Below, piece after piece: positions 19,049-29,075 of a stretch of DNA of 64,000 nt; the first letter of the stretch is position 1; every line of letters begins with the position of its first letter. The stretch is from NCBI RefSeq assembly GCF_900250115.1, contig NZ_LT984803.1, positions 3,003,583-3,067,582 of the forward strand. Reading direction: 5' to 3'. The position numbers and the translations under genes are program-made. The stretch is from Cupriavidus taiwanensis. GTDB lineage: Bacteria > Pseudomonadota > Gammaproteobacteria > Burkholderiales > Burkholderiaceae. The notes beneath the pieces are model-generated. The model saw only the letters and a list, made by a program, of their open reading frames with translations. It made no database searches and was not told where the DNA came from.

Positions 19049-20770
19049 TCAGTTCGCCAGCTGGCTGCGCACGTGGCCGACCACTTCGGCCACGCCGACG
19101 GCGGTGGCCTGCGCGTCGCGCCGGCCCTGGTACTCGACCTTGCCTTCCTTCAGGCCGCGGTCGCCCACCACCACGCGGTGCGGCACGCCGATCAGTTCCC
19201 AGTCGGCAAACATCACGCCCGGGCGTTCGCCGCGGTCGTCGAGGATCACGTCGACGCCGGCGGCGAGCAGCTCGGCATGGATGCGGTCGGCCTCGGCCTT
19301 GACGGCCTCGGAGCGGTCATAGCCCACCGGGCAGATCACCACCGCGAACGGGGCGATCGCGGCCGGCCAGATGATGCCGCGCTCGTCGAAGTTCTGCTCG
19401 ATCGCCGCGCCCAGGATGCGGGTGATGCCGATGCCATAGCAGCCCATCTGCATCGGCTGGGTCTTGCCGTTCTCGTCGAGGAAGGTGGCGTTCATCGATT
19501 CCGAGTAGCGCGTGCCCAGCATGAACACGTGGCCCACCTCGATGCCGCGGCAGATTTCCAGCGTGCCCTGGCCATCCGGCGAGGCGTCGCCCGCCACCAC
19601 GTTGCGCAGGTCGGCCACGATCGGCTCGGGCAGGTCGCGGCCCCAGTTGACGCCGGTGTAGTGGTAGTCGCGGTAATTGGCGCCGCAGACAAAGTCGCTC
19701 ATGTTGGCGACGGTGCGGTCGGCCACCACCTTGACCGGCTTCTTCATGTCGATCGGGCCCAGGTAGCCCGGCGGCGAGCCGAAGGCTTCGACGATCTCGT
19801 TCTCGGTGGCGAAGCGGAACTCGGCCAGCCCCGGCACCTTGGAGGCCTTGACCTCGTTCAGCTCGTGGTCGGCGCGGATCAGCAGCAGCCAGATCTGGAC
19901 GCCGGCGTCGCTATCGGTGGCCAGCACGATCGACTTGACGTTGGTCTCGAGCGGGATGTTTAGGAATTCGGCCACCTGCTCGCACTTGACCTTCTCCGGG
20001 GTGAAGGTCTTGACGAGGTCTTGCGTGGGCGCGGCGCGCTCCGCCACCAGCGGCAGCGCCTCGGCGGCCTCCATGTTGGCGGCATAGGCCGAGCTCGGGC
20101 AGTAGACGATGGCGTCCTCGCCGGTTTCGGCGATCACGTGGAACTCATGCGAGCCCGAGCCGCCGATGGCACCGTTGTCGGCGGCGACGGCGCGGAATTC
20201 CAGCCCGAAGCGGCGGAAGATGCGCACGTAGGCGTCGTACATGTTCTCGTACGACTTGCGCAGGCCGTCGGCGTCACGGTCGAAGGAATAGGCGTCCTTC
20301 ATGGTGAACTCGCGCCCGCGCATGATGCCGAAGCGCGGCCGGCGCTCGTCGCGGAACTTGGTCTGGATCTGGTAGAAATTGACCGGCAGCTGCTTGTAGC
20401 TGCGGATCTCGGAGCGGGCGATATCGGTCACCACCTCTTCGGAGGTCGGCTGCACCGCGAAGTCGCGCTCATGGCGGTCCTTCAGGCGCAGCAGCTCGGG
20501 CCCCATCTTGTCCCAGCGGCCGGTTTCCTGCCACAGCTCGGCCGGCTGGATCACCGGCATCGACAGCTCCACCGCGCCGGCCCGGTTCATTTCCTCGCGC
20601 ACGATGTTTTCCACCTTGCGGATCACGCGCAACCCGACCGGCATGTAGTTGTAGATGCCGGCACCCAGCTTCTTGATCATGCCGGCGCGCATCATCAGCT
20701 TGTGCGAAACGATTTCCGCGTCGGCGGGCGCTTCCTTGAGGGTGGAAATGAAGAATTGCGAGGCTTTCAT
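19049..20770 (-). CDS. proS: Prolyl-tRNA synthetase
   Basis: 573 aa, bacterial type with the editing insertion domain (about residues 225-400). The start at ATG 20770 ([19 protein letters not shown]) is the canonical one; upstream codons in frame are not family-like. Class II motif 2 is [17 protein letters not shown] and motif 3 is [10 protein letters not shown]. It charges tRNA-Pro with proline in the cytoplasm. The window also holds a tRNA-Pro(CGG) gene. It heads the minus-strand run continuing with the transglycosylase, oxygenase, AraC and LysE genes, and is divergent from rppH. Confidence 0.97.
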   Translation of the reverse strand: MKASQFFISTLKEAPADAEIVSHKLMMRAGMIKKLGAGIYNYMPVGLRVIRKVENIVREEMNRAGAVELSMPVIQPAELWQETGRWDKMGPELLRLKDRHERDFAVQPTSEEVVTDIARSEIRSYKQLPVNFYQIQTKFRDERRPRFGIMRGREFTMKDAYSFDRDADGLRKSYENMYDAYVRIFRRFGLEFRAVAADNGAIGGSGSHEFHVIAETGEDAIVYCPSSAYAANMEAAEALPLVAERAAPTQDLVKTFTPEKVKCEQVAEFLNIPLETNVKSIVLATDSDAGVQIWLLLIRADHELNEVKASKVPGLAEFRFATENEIVEAFGSPPGYLGPIDMKKPVKVVADRTVANMSDFVCGANYRDYHYTGVNWGRDLPEPIVADLRNVVAGDASPDGQGTLEICRGIEVGHVFMLGTRYSESMNATFLDENGKTQPMQMGCYGIGITRILGAAIEQNFDERGIIWPAAIAPFAVVICPVGYDRSEAVKAEADRIHAELLAAGVDVILDDRGERPGVMFADWELIGVPHRVVVGDRGLKEGKVEYQGRRDAQATAVGVAEVVGHVRSQLAN

Positions 20771-20925
20771 CCGTAATTTCTCTCTGGGCCGCCGAGGTCG
20801 GAAAAATCCGTCCCGGCACGATCCGGGGGGCTGGCGGCGCTGAATTATGCGCACGCGCCTGAAACTGCCCTTCCGCTCGGGGAAAACCACCATCCCCCGC
20901 TCCGGGCCCGGCTGCGCGCTTCCTT

Positions 20926-20931
20926 TATAAT
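20926..20931 (+). promoter_or_regulatory. -10 element for rppH
   Basis: A consensus TATAAT lies 33 nt before the rppH ATG, in the proS-rppH divergent region (20771-20963). No good -35 hexamer is seen at 16-18 bp, so the promoter may need an activator or rely on the strong -10. Confidence 0.55.
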
Positions 20932-20963
20932 CAGCGTAATTCTAAAGGATTCGAGGTGCAGTC

Positions 20964-21647
20964 ATGCTCGATCGTGAAGGCTTTCGCCCGAACGTCGGCA
21001 TCATCCTCCTCAACGCAAGAAACGAGGTTTTCTGGGGCAAGCGAATCGGCGAACACTCCTGGCAGTTTCCGCAGGGCGGCATCAAGTACGGCGAAACGCC
21101 GGAACAGGCCATGTACCGCGAACTGCATGAGGAAATCGGCCTGCTTCCGGAGCACGTCAGGATCGTCGGTCGCACGCGCGACTGGCTGCGTTACGAGGTG
21201 CCGGACAAGTTCATCCGCCGCGAGATCCGCGGCCACTACAAGGGCCAGAAACAAATCTGGTTCCTGCTGCGCATGGCCGGCAGGGACTGCGACATCCACC
21301 TGCGCGCCACCGAGCACCCGGAGTTCGATGCCTGGCGCTGGAGCCACTACTGGGTGCCACTCGAGGCCGTGATCGAGTTCAAGCGCGATGTCTACCAGAT
21401 GGCGCTGACGGAGCTGTCACGCTTCCTGAACCGGCATCCGCGCGTGCCGCTCAGCCCGTATGGGACGCATGGCAGCCATGGTGGCCACGGCGTGCACGGG
21501 CGCCACGGCGGGCCGCGCGGCCAGGCGCTGAGCCGTGCCCAGGCCGCGCAGCAGGCCGACGCCGACGGCAATGCCGCAGCCCCGGGCGCGGCCGACTACG
21601 TTTCGCCGGCGACGCCGGTATCCACCTCACGGAGCACTGATGACTAG
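20964..21647 (+). CDS. rppH: RNA pyrophosphohydrolase RppH (Nudix)
   Basis: Removes pyrophosphate from the 5' end of mRNAs and so starts RNase E-dependent decay. 227 aa. The Nudix box spans residues 38-60 ([12 protein letters not shown]...[10 protein letters not shown]) and the flanking RppH-specific stretches ([25 protein letters not shown]) are present. After about residue 160 the enzyme core ends and a low-complexity tail follows, rich in Gly and His ([17 protein letters not shown]) and then Ala; it is absent from E. coli RppH. The stop overlaps the start of the lipoprotein gene by 8 nt. Confidence 0.95.
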   Translation: MLDREGFRPNVGIILLNARNEVFWGKRIGEHSWQFPQGGIKYGETPEQAMYRELHEEIGLLPEHVRIVGRTRDWLRYEVPDKFIRREIRGHYKGQKQIWFLLRMAGRDCDIHLRATEHPEFDAWRWSHYWVPLEAVIEFKRDVYQMALTELSRFLNRHPRVPLSPYGTHGSHGGHGVHGRHGGPRGQALSRAQAAQQADADGNAAAPGAADYVSPATPVSTSRSTDD

Positions 21648-22221
21648 TTTGACCGGCGTGGGCCGCCGCGGCGGCCTGAGCGCGGCCGGATTGCTGCTTG
21701 CCGCGGCCAGCCTGGCGCTGGCCGGCTGCAAGACCACCGGCAAGGAGATGGCGGAGGAAGAGAGCACCTGGAACAACCCGTTCGCGCCCAAGACCTTCGA
21801 GGAAGCCAAGGCCATGCTGCCGCCATTGCCGCAGGAGGCCAACCTGATCCCGTTCTCGGTAGCCGGCACCGGCACGCTTTCGTTCGCGGTGGACAGCAAG
21901 TCCATTTCAGTGGGCAAGGACAACGTGGTGCGCTATACCGTGGTCACCACCAGCCAGAGCGGCGCCCGCAACGTGACCTTCGAAGGCATGCGCTGCGACG
22001 CGTTCGAGCGCAAGCTGTACGCGACCCTGCCCCCGGGCGCCACCGAGTGGGTGCCCAACAGCAGCGACTACGGCGAGACCTGGCACCGCATGCAGACCGG
22101 GGTGCGCAACGCCTACGCCGCCACGCTGGCGATCGATTTCTTCTGCGAGGGTCGCACCGTCGCCGGCAAGCCCGCGGACATGGTGCTCGAGCTGCAATCG
22201 CGCGCGCCGCACAAGCGCTGA
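21640..22221 (+). CDS. CNP1-like family lipoprotein
   Basis: 193 aa. Signal peptide with a lipobox ([10 protein letters not shown]), so the mature protein should be lipidated at the Cys and envelope-located. The body matches the CNP1-like family of beta- and some gammaproteobacteria. Conserved features include [18 protein letters not shown] and the paired Cys of [13 protein letters not shown] and FFCEGRTV. Function is unknown. The start at ATG 21640 is chosen because it gives the lipoprotein signal; a longer frame upstream overlaps rppH without support. Confidence 0.85.
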   Translation: MTSLTGVGRRGGLSAAGLLLAAASLALAGCKTTGKEMAEEESTWNNPFAPKTFEEAKAMLPPLPQEANLIPFSVAGTGTLSFAVDSKSISVGKDNVVRYTVVTTSQSGARNVTFEGMRCDAFERKLYATLPPGATEWVPNSSDYGETWHRMQTGVRNAYAATLAIDFFCEGRTVAGKPADMVLELQSRAPHKR

Positions 22222-22241
22222 TGCGCGCCGCACCGGCATAG

Positions 22242-22278
22242 AAAAACGGCGGGACTGCCAGGCAGTCCCGCCGTTTTT
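22242..22278. terminator. Bidirectional terminator between CNP1-like gene and proB
   Basis: Near-perfect palindrome: AAAAACGGCGGGACTGCC, one base, then its exact reverse complement. It has A/T runs on both sides, so it can end the rppH-CNP1 transcript and, from the other strand, the rplU-rpmA-obgE-proB transcript. Confidence 0.92.
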
Positions 22279-22289
22279 CTTTCCATCGC

Positions 22290-23408
22290 TCAGACCAGTA
22301 CCAGGTTGTCGCGATGGATCAGTTCGGGCTCGTTCAGGTGGCCGAGCACGGCTTCGATCTCGGACGACGGCTTGCGCGCGATCAGCCGCGACTCCGCGCT
22401 GGAATAGTTGGTGATGCCACGCGCCACCTCCTTGCCTTGCGCATCGACACAGGCGATCACCTCGCCGCGGGCGAATTCGCCCTGCACTTCGACCACGCCG
22501 ATCGGCAGCAGCGACTTGCCGCCGCCGGTCAGCTTCTCGACCGCGCCGTTGTCGATCACGACGCGCCCGCGCAGTTGCAGGTGGTCGGCCATCCACTGCT
22601 TGCGCGCGGTCAGCCGGCCGGTCGGCGCCAGCAGCTGGGTGCCGATGGCCTCGCCGGCGGCCAGGCGCTCCAGCACGTTGGCCTCGCGGCCCGAGGCGAT
22701 GGTGGTATGCGCGCCCGACTTGGCCGCGCGCTTGGCCGCCAGGATCTTGGTCAGCATGCCGCCGCGCCCGATCGACGTGCCCGCGCCGCCGGCCATGGCT
22801 TCCAGCTCGGGCGTGCCGGCCAGGGCTTCGTCGACGAACTGCGCGGCCGGGTCCTTGCGCGGATCGGCGGTGTACAGGCCGCGCTGGTCGGTCAGGATCA
22901 CCAGTGCGTCGCCTTCGATCAGGTTGGTGACCAGCGCGCCGAGCGTGTCGTTGTCGCCGAACTTGATTTCGTCGGTGACCACGGTGTCGTTCTCGTTGAT
23001 GATCGGCACCACGCCCAGCGACAGCAGCGTCAGCAGCGTGGAGCGCGCGTTCAGGTAGCGCTCGCGGTCGGCCAGGTCGGCGTGGGTCAGCAGCACCTGC
23101 GCGGTGCGGATGCCATAGCGGCCGAACTGGCTCTCGTAGACCTGCGCCAGCCCCATCTGGCCGACCGCGGCGGCCGCCTGCAGCTCATGGATTTCCTTCG
23201 GGCGGCGCGCCCAGCCGAGGCGCTGCATGCCTTCGGCGATGGCGCCGGAACTGACCAGCACCACTTCCTTGCCGGCCACGCGCAGCTTGGCGATCTGGGC
23301 CGCCCAGCGGGCGATGGCGTCGTGGTCCAGCCCCTTGCCGTCGTTGGTGACCAGGCTGGAGCCCACTTTTACGACGATGCGCTTTGCCTGCGCGATGACC
23401 GATTGCAT
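22290..23408 (-). CDS. proB: Glutamate 5-kinase
   Basis: First step of proline synthesis: ATP-dependent phosphorylation of glutamate. 372 aa. Amino acid kinase domain (residues 1-260) with [13 protein letters not shown] near the N-terminus, [11 protein letters not shown] and GTGMLTK-like motif ([13 protein letters not shown]). A C-terminal PUA domain (about 280-365) is present as in E. coli ProB. It is last in the ribosomal L21/L27-obgE group, separated from obgE by 168 nt with two dispersed repeats. Confidence 0.96.
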   Translation of the reverse strand: MQSVIAQAKRIVVKVGSSLVTNDGKGLDHDAIARWAAQIAKLRVAGKEVVLVSSGAIAEGMQRLGWARRPKEIHELQAAAAVGQMGLAQVYESQFGRYGIRTAQVLLTHADLADRERYLNARSTLLTLLSLGVVPIINENDTVVTDEIKFGDNDTLGALVTNLIEGDALVILTDQRGLYTADPRKDPAAQFVDEALAGTPELEAMAGGAGTSIGRGGMLTKILAAKRAAKSGAHTTIASGREANVLERLAAGEAIGTQLLAPTGRLTARKQWMADHLQLRGRVVIDNGAVEKLTGGGKSLLPIGVVEVQGEFARGEVIACVDAQGKEVARGITNYSSAESRLIARKPSSEIEAVLGHLNEPELIHRDNLVLV

Positions 23409-23431
23409 GGTGGAAATCCTGTCTGCGATTG

Positions 23432-23470
23432 TGTTCCCCTCTCCCCTCAGGGGAGAGGGCAGGGTGAGGG
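23432..23470. repeat. Dispersed palindromic repeat, variant
   Basis: GTTCCCCTCTCCCCTCAGGG followed by GAGAGGGCAGGGTGAGGGG. It is a variant of the CTCTCCC...GGGAGAG family and lies directly upstream of proB. Confidence 0.75.
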
Positions 23471-23500
23471 GTGGTTAGACAAGGCGCCACGCCCGATCGG

Positions 23501-23552
23501 CCCCCGCCCTCACCGCCAGCCCCTCTCCCGCCCGCGGGAGAGGGGAGCCAAC
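23501..23552. repeat. Dispersed palindromic repeat, copy 3
   Basis: CCCCCGCCCTCACCGCCAGC followed by the palindrome CCCTCTCCCGCCCGCGGGAG and AGGGGAGCCAACC. It follows the obgE stop and is in tandem with the variant at 23432-23470. Confidence 0.8.
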
Positions 23553-23576
23553 CATTGGCACGCGCAGGCGCGCCGC

Positions 23577-25056
<1,480 letters not shown>

Positions 25057-25095
25057 GTCTTACTCCTGTCGCTTTACCGGATTACGCTCGATCGA

Positions 25096-25407
25096 TCAGG
25101 CAACGATCGCTTCGATGCGCAGTTCGGTGTAATTCTGACGATGGCCCTGACGCTTCTGGTAGTGCTTGCGACGGCGCATCTTGAAGATCTTCACCTTGTC
25201 GTGACGACCCTGGGAGATAACGGTAGCCTTGACGGAAGCCCCGCTCACCAGCGGCGTACCAAACTTGATTTGGTCGCCGGCGCCCACTGCGAGCACCTGG
25301 TCGAGCGTGATTTCTGCGCCAATGTCTGCCGGTATCTGTTCTACTTTCAGTTTTTCGCCAGCAGCAACCTTGTATTGCTTGCCGCCGGTTTTTACGACCG
25401 CGTACAT
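25096..25407 (-). CDS. rplU: 50S ribosomal protein L21
   Basis: 103 aa, the family's standard length, starting [20 protein letters not shown] and containing [17 protein letters not shown]. The ATG at 25407 is canonical; the longer open frame upstream is the leader. A promoter with a 17-bp spacer lies about 110 nt upstream. Confidence 0.98.
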   Translation of the reverse strand: MYAVVKTGGKQYKVAAGEKLKVEQIPADIGAEITLDQVLAVGAGDQIKFGTPLVSGASVKATVISQGRHDKVKIFKMRRRKHYQKRQGHRQNYTELRIEAIVA

Positions 25408-25515
25408 TGTCGAACCTCTCGGATGTGAATAAAACGCCGAAACCGCGCGATGCGGTCCGGTTATCTCCCACCGGCAAGGACCCGCAAGGCGAGCGACTAC
25501 CGGAGGAAACCGGGA

Positions 25516-25544
25516 ATTGTAAACGAGATCGGGGAAAACCGCAA
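25516..25544 (-). promoter_or_regulatory. rplU promoter (sigma-70 type)
   Basis: On the minus strand TTGCGG (25544-25539), a 17-bp spacer and TACAAT (25521-25516) form a good housekeeping promoter. Transcription would start near 25509 and leave a leader of about 100 nt before rplU. The leader is GC-rich and could hold the usual ribosomal-protein autoregulatory structure, which I cannot confirm. Confidence 0.75.
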
Positions 25545-25602
25545 AGAAAACAGGCACATAGCCTGCGAGCGGCGCGCCCGGCACAATCGGCGGCCACTGC
25601 GC

Positions 25603-25698
25603 TCAGGTCAGGTCGGCAAGAAGGAACCCCGCCAGTGCGGCAAACGCCACCCACCAGGCGGTGCGGCGCAGCTGGCGGCGAGGTACGGGCTTGTCCAT
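25603..25698 (-). CDS. Possible 31-aa single-pass membrane peptide upstream of rplU
   Basis: A short ORF missed by length filters. ATG 25698 to TGA 25603. It begins MDKPVPRRQLRRTAWW and continues with a hydrophobic helix (VAFAALAGFLLADLT). A basic N-terminus followed by one helix fits a small inner-membrane protein oriented N-in. A consensus TATAAT ends 8 nt before the ATG, so a transcript could start at the ATG (leaderless); no Shine-Dalgarno is seen. I do not recognise the peptide. Chance occurrence is possible. Confidence 0.45.
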   Translation of the reverse strand: MDKPVPRRQLRRTAWWVAFAALAGFLLADLT

Positions 25699-25705
25699 GA
25701 CTGCA

Positions 25706-25711
25706 ATTATA
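25706..25711 (-). promoter_or_regulatory. -10 element TATAAT facing rplU
   Basis: A consensus TATAAT on the minus strand, in the rplU-ispB divergent region. The expected start point falls at or next to the ATG of the 31-codon ORF. No clear -35 is seen. It could serve that ORF or give a second, longer rplU transcript. Confidence 0.5.
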
Positions 25712-25804
25712 GTGGCGCCGATGACCGGCGCCGCTGCGCGCATACCCTGAGCCCGGTGCCCGGCAAACTATGCGAGGCATGCGTAGAACGCCGCCTGCAT
25801 CGCA

Positions 25805-25810
25805 TATAAT
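25805..25810 (+). promoter_or_regulatory. -10 element for ispB
   Basis: A consensus TATAAT on the plus strand, with the expected start near 25817. This places in-frame start codons before it (ATG 25770) outside the transcript and supports a downstream start for ispB. Confidence 0.6.
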
Positions 25811-25838
25811 CGTCCGGTTTTGCGTAACGGTGATCATC

Positions 25839-26816
25839 TTGTCCCAGCCTTCCGCCACTGCCTTGCTTGCCCCGGTCGCTGCAGACATGCGCGCGGTCGA
25901 TGCTGTTATCCGCCAGCGGCTGTCCTCCGAAGTCCCGCTGATCGAGCAGATCGGCGAATACATCATCGGTGCCGGCGGCAAGCGCCTGCGCCCGGTGATC
26001 CTGCTGCTGACAGCGCGCGCGCTGGGCTATGACGGCAACCGCCATCACGAGCTGGCGGCCGTGGTCGAGTTCATCCACACCGCCACGCTGCTGCACGACG
26101 ATGTGGTCGACGAGTCCGAGCTGCGGCGCGGCCGCGATACCGCCAACGCCGTGTTCGGCAATGCCGCCAGCGTGCTGGTGGGCGACTTCCTCTATTCGCG
26201 CGCGTTCCAGATGATGGTCGATGCCGGCAGCATGCGCATCATGGAAATCCTGTCCAACGCGACCAACGTGATCGCCGAGGGCGAGGTGCTGCAGCTGCTG
26301 AACATGCACGACCCCGACGTCACCGTCGAGCGCTACCTGCAGGTGATCCGCTACAAGACCGCCAAGCTGTTCGAGGCCGCCGCGCAACTGGGCGCGGTGC
26401 TGTCGGGCGCCGACGCGCAGATGGAGGAAGCCGCCGCCGAATATGGCCGCCGCATCGGCACCGCGTTCCAGCTGATCGACGACATGCTGGACTACACCGC
26501 CAGCGCCGAGCAGATGGGCAAGAACGCCGGCGACGACCTGCGCGAAGGCAAGCCCACCCTGCCGCTGCTGCACCTGCTGGAACACGGCACCGCCGAACAG
26601 CGCCAGCTGGCCCGGGACGCGATCGTGCAGGGCGGCACCGAGCATTTCGACGCGGTCTTTGCCGCGATCCACGCCAGCGGCGCGCTCGAGGTCACCTTCG
26701 AAGCGGCACGGCGCGAGGCCGAAGCCGCCGAGCAGGCAGCCCGGCAATTCCCGCCGTCCGAGCTGAAGGAAACCCTGATCCAGCTGTGTGCGTTCTCGCT
26801 GCAGCGGCAGTCCTGA
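25839..26816 (+). CDS. ispB: Octaprenyl diphosphate synthase (polyprenyl synthetase)
   Basis: Makes the long prenyl tail of ubiquinone from FPP and IPP. The first Asp-rich motif is LLHDDVVDE (about residue 86) and the second is LIDDMLDY (about 212); the basic GGKRLRP motif is present. I place the start at TTG 25839 (MSQPSATALLAPVAA), giving 325 aa, close to E. coli IspB; GTG 25830 is an alternative. The in-frame ATG at 25770 is upstream of the -10 element and so unlikely. Ubiquinone synthesis also involves coq7 at the other end of the window. Confidence 0.93.
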   Translation: MSQPSATALLAPVAADMRAVDAVIRQRLSSEVPLIEQIGEYIIGAGGKRLRPVILLLTARALGYDGNRHHELAAVVEFIHTATLLHDDVVDESELRRGRDTANAVFGNAASVLVGDFLYSRAFQMMVDAGSMRIMEILSNATNVIAEGEVLQLLNMHDPDVTVERYLQVIRYKTAKLFEAAAQLGAVLSGADAQMEEAAAEYGRRIGTAFQLIDDMLDYTASAEQMGKNAGDDLREGKPTLPLLHLLEHGTAEQRQLARDAIVQGGTEHFDAVFAAIHASGALEVTFEAARREAEAAEQAARQFPPSELKETLIQLCAFSLQRQS

Positions 26817-26922
26817 GCCGGGATGCGTGGCGTTTTCCTTCGCCCTCTTCCATTCCCAAAAAAACGCTGCTAAACTTACCTTCTTTGCTGCTGACGCCAA
26901 AACGTCTGCCGGCGAAACAAAT

Positions 26923-26999
26923 CGGGGTGTAGCTTAGCCTGGTAGAGCGCTACGTTCGGGACGTAGAGGCCGGAGGTTCGAATCCTCTCACCCCGACCA
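26923..26999 (+). tRNA. tRNA-Pro, anticodon CGG
   Basis: 77 nt with CCA encoded. The acceptor stem CGGGGTG pairs with CACCCCG, the D-loop segment is AGCTTAGCCTGGTAGAGC, the anticodon stem is CTACG/CGTAG with loop TTCGGGA (anticodon CGG at 26957-26959), and the T-arm is GGAGGTTCGAATCCTC. It reads the Pro codon CCG, frequent in this GC-rich genome. TTCCAT, a 17-bp spacer and TAAACT upstream form a candidate promoter. Confidence 0.97.
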
Positions 27000-27006
27000 G
27001 ATTTAG

Positions 27007-27040
27007 AAAGGCCGAACTCACGTCAGTGGTTCGGCCTTTT
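27007..27040 (+). terminator. Terminator of tRNA-Pro
   Basis: AAAGGCCGAAC pairs with GTTCGGCCTTT across an 11-nt loop, followed by T. It lies directly after the tRNA. The remaining roughly 245 nt before pilB contain no gene I can support. Confidence 0.9.
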
Positions 27041-27285
27041 GTCATTCTGGCCATGCACAATTCCGCGGCTCCCGCGGATTGTCCATAGCCCCAAACCCCT
27101 GTCCTTCATCAGCGCCATTTCTCCCCGCGCAAGTAGGGTTGCGCCCGTGTCGCGCAAACGCCAATACCGGGCCGTCATCGCCTTTACAAAAAGTGACCCC
27201 AGCGTCAAACTGCCCCGAGCCGGGGACGTGGGTTCGTCCGCCCTTGCCTGCATGCCTTACCGCCTAACCGCACCGCGCACCTGCC

Positions 27286-29010
27286 ATGACACTCGGACTT
27301 TCCCTGGCCCAGAGCCGGCGTATCGCGCCCGCCCTGCTTGCTCAGCTGGAGCAGGCCGCGCGTGAAAAGCAATCGCAGCTGATCGACGAGATCGTCGGCA
27401 GCGGCACCATGAGCGCGCACGACCTGGCGCTGTTCGCCGCGGACAAGTACCAGCTGCCGCTGCTGGACCTGGCCCAGTACAACCTCGCCAAGGTGCCGCC
27501 GGCGCTCGCCGGCAACCGTGAATTCCATGCCCACCGGCTGCTGCCGCTGGGCCGGCGCGAGAACCGCCTGGTGCTGGCGCTGTCCGATCCGTCCAACCAG
27601 GCCGGCCTGGACGCGATCCGCGACAAGTACAAGCTGCCGGTCGAAGCGGTGGTGGTCGAGCACGACAAGCTGATGAAGCATGTGCGCGCCGCCGGCGAGG
27701 CGCTCGGCACGCTGAAGAACATCTCGCCGGTGCAGGCCGAGCGCAAGATGATCGAATACGATCCGGTCGCCGCCGCCGCCAACCCGCGCAACCGCACCAC
27801 GGCCGACAGTATCGACGATGCGCCGGTGGTGCGCTTCCTGCAGAAGCTGCTGACCGAGGCCTTCCACCGCGGCGCCTCCGACCTGCACTTCGAGCCGTTC
27901 GAAACCTTCTACCGGATCCGCTTCCGCGTCGATGGCGTGCTGCAGGAAGTCGCGCGGCCGCCGCTGGATATCCGCGACAAGATCGCGACCCGCATCAAGG
28001 TGCTGTCGCGGCTGGATATTTCCGAAAAGCGCGTGCCGCAGGACGGCCGCATGAAGCTGCTGATCGCGCTGCCCAAGGACAAGGATGCCAAGGAAACCGT
28101 CGAGAAGGCGGTGGACTTCCGCGTCTCGACGCTACCGACGCTGTTCGGCGAGAAGATCGTGATGCGGATCCTGGAATCGTCGTCCGACAAGCTCGACATC
28201 GACCAGCTCGGCTATGAGCCGGAGCAGAAGGCGCTGCTGCTGGACGTGATCAAGCGCCCGTACGGCATGGTGCTGGTGACCGGCCCGACCGGCAGCGGCA
28301 AGACCGTGTCGCTGTACACCTTCCTGAACCTGCTGAACCAGGGCGACATCAATATCTCGACGGCGGAGGACCCGGCGGAAATCCAGCTGCCGGGCATCAA
28401 CCAGGTCAACGTCAACGACAAGGCCGGGCTGACCTTCGCCACCGCGCTGCGCTCGTTCCTGCGCCAGGATCCGGACATCATCATGGTGGGCGAAATCCGC
28501 GACCTGGAAACCGCCGACATCTCCATCAAGGCCGCGCAGACCGGCCACCTGGTGTTGTCGACGCTGCACACCAATGACGCGCCGACCACGCTGACACGCC
28601 TGATGAACATGGGCGTGGCGCCTTTCAACATTGCCTCGAGCGTGCTGATGATCACCGCCCAGCGGCTGGCGCGGCGCCTGTGCAGCTGCAAGCGCGAGGG
28701 CGAGATCCCGCGCGAGGCCTTGCTGGAAGCGGGCTTTCGCGAGCAGGACCTGGACGGCAGCTGGCAGCCCTACCATCCGGTCGGCTGCGAGCGCTGCAAC
28801 GGCAGCGGCTACAAGGGCCGCTGCGGCATCTACCAGGTGATGCCGATCACCGAGGCCATGCAGGAGATCATCCTGGCGCACGGCACCGCGCTGCAGATTG
28901 CCGAGCAGGCGCGCAAGGACGGCGTGCTATCGTTGCGCGAAGCGGGGCTGCTGAAGGTCAGGCAGGGCGTCACGTCACTCGAAGAAGTGCTGGCGACCAC
29001 GAACACGTAG
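27286..29010 (+). CDS. pilB: Type IV pilus assembly ATPase PilB
   Basis: Cytoplasmic hexameric motor that drives pilus extension. 574 aa. The N-terminal MshEN-type domain covers residues 1-150. The secretion ATPase domain has Walker A GPTGSGKT (about 334-341), the Asp box ITAEDP-like segment STAEDPAEI, Walker B IIMVGEIRDLETAD and the His box SLHT-like segment LSTLHTNDAPTT. A Cys zinc motif is at 465-517 (CSCKREG, GCERCNGSGYKGRCG). It is followed by pilC and pilD in one plus-strand run. Confidence 0.96.
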   Translation: MTLGLSLAQSRRIAPALLAQLEQAAREKQSQLIDEIVGSGTMSAHDLALFAADKYQLPLLDLAQYNLAKVPPALAGNREFHAHRLLPLGRRENRLVLALSDPSNQAGLDAIRDKYKLPVEAVVVEHDKLMKHVRAAGEALGTLKNISPVQAERKMIEYDPVAAAANPRNRTTADSIDDAPVVRFLQKLLTEAFHRGASDLHFEPFETFYRIRFRVDGVLQEVARPPLDIRDKIATRIKVLSRLDISEKRVPQDGRMKLLIALPKDKDAKETVEKAVDFRVSTLPTLFGEKIVMRILESSSDKLDIDQLGYEPEQKALLLDVIKRPYGMVLVTGPTGSGKTVSLYTFLNLLNQGDINISTAEDPAEIQLPGINQVNVNDKAGLTFATALRSFLRQDPDIIMVGEIRDLETADISIKAAQTGHLVLSTLHTNDAPTTLTRLMNMGVAPFNIASSVLMITAQRLARRLCSCKREGEIPREALLEAGFREQDLDGSWQPYHPVGCERCNGSGYKGRCGIYQVMPITEAMQEIILAHGTALQIAEQARKDGVLSLREAGLLKVRQGVTSLEEVLATTNT

Positions 29011-29075
29011 GGAAGCAGGACATAACGTAAATACAAGACGCAGAACAAGCGTCATTGTCATCGGGGGTCAATAAC

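Noticed and set aside
27039..27365. 108-codon ORF between tRNA-Pro and pilB
   Set aside because: It overlaps the tRNA terminator and runs into pilB in another frame; composition is not gene-like.
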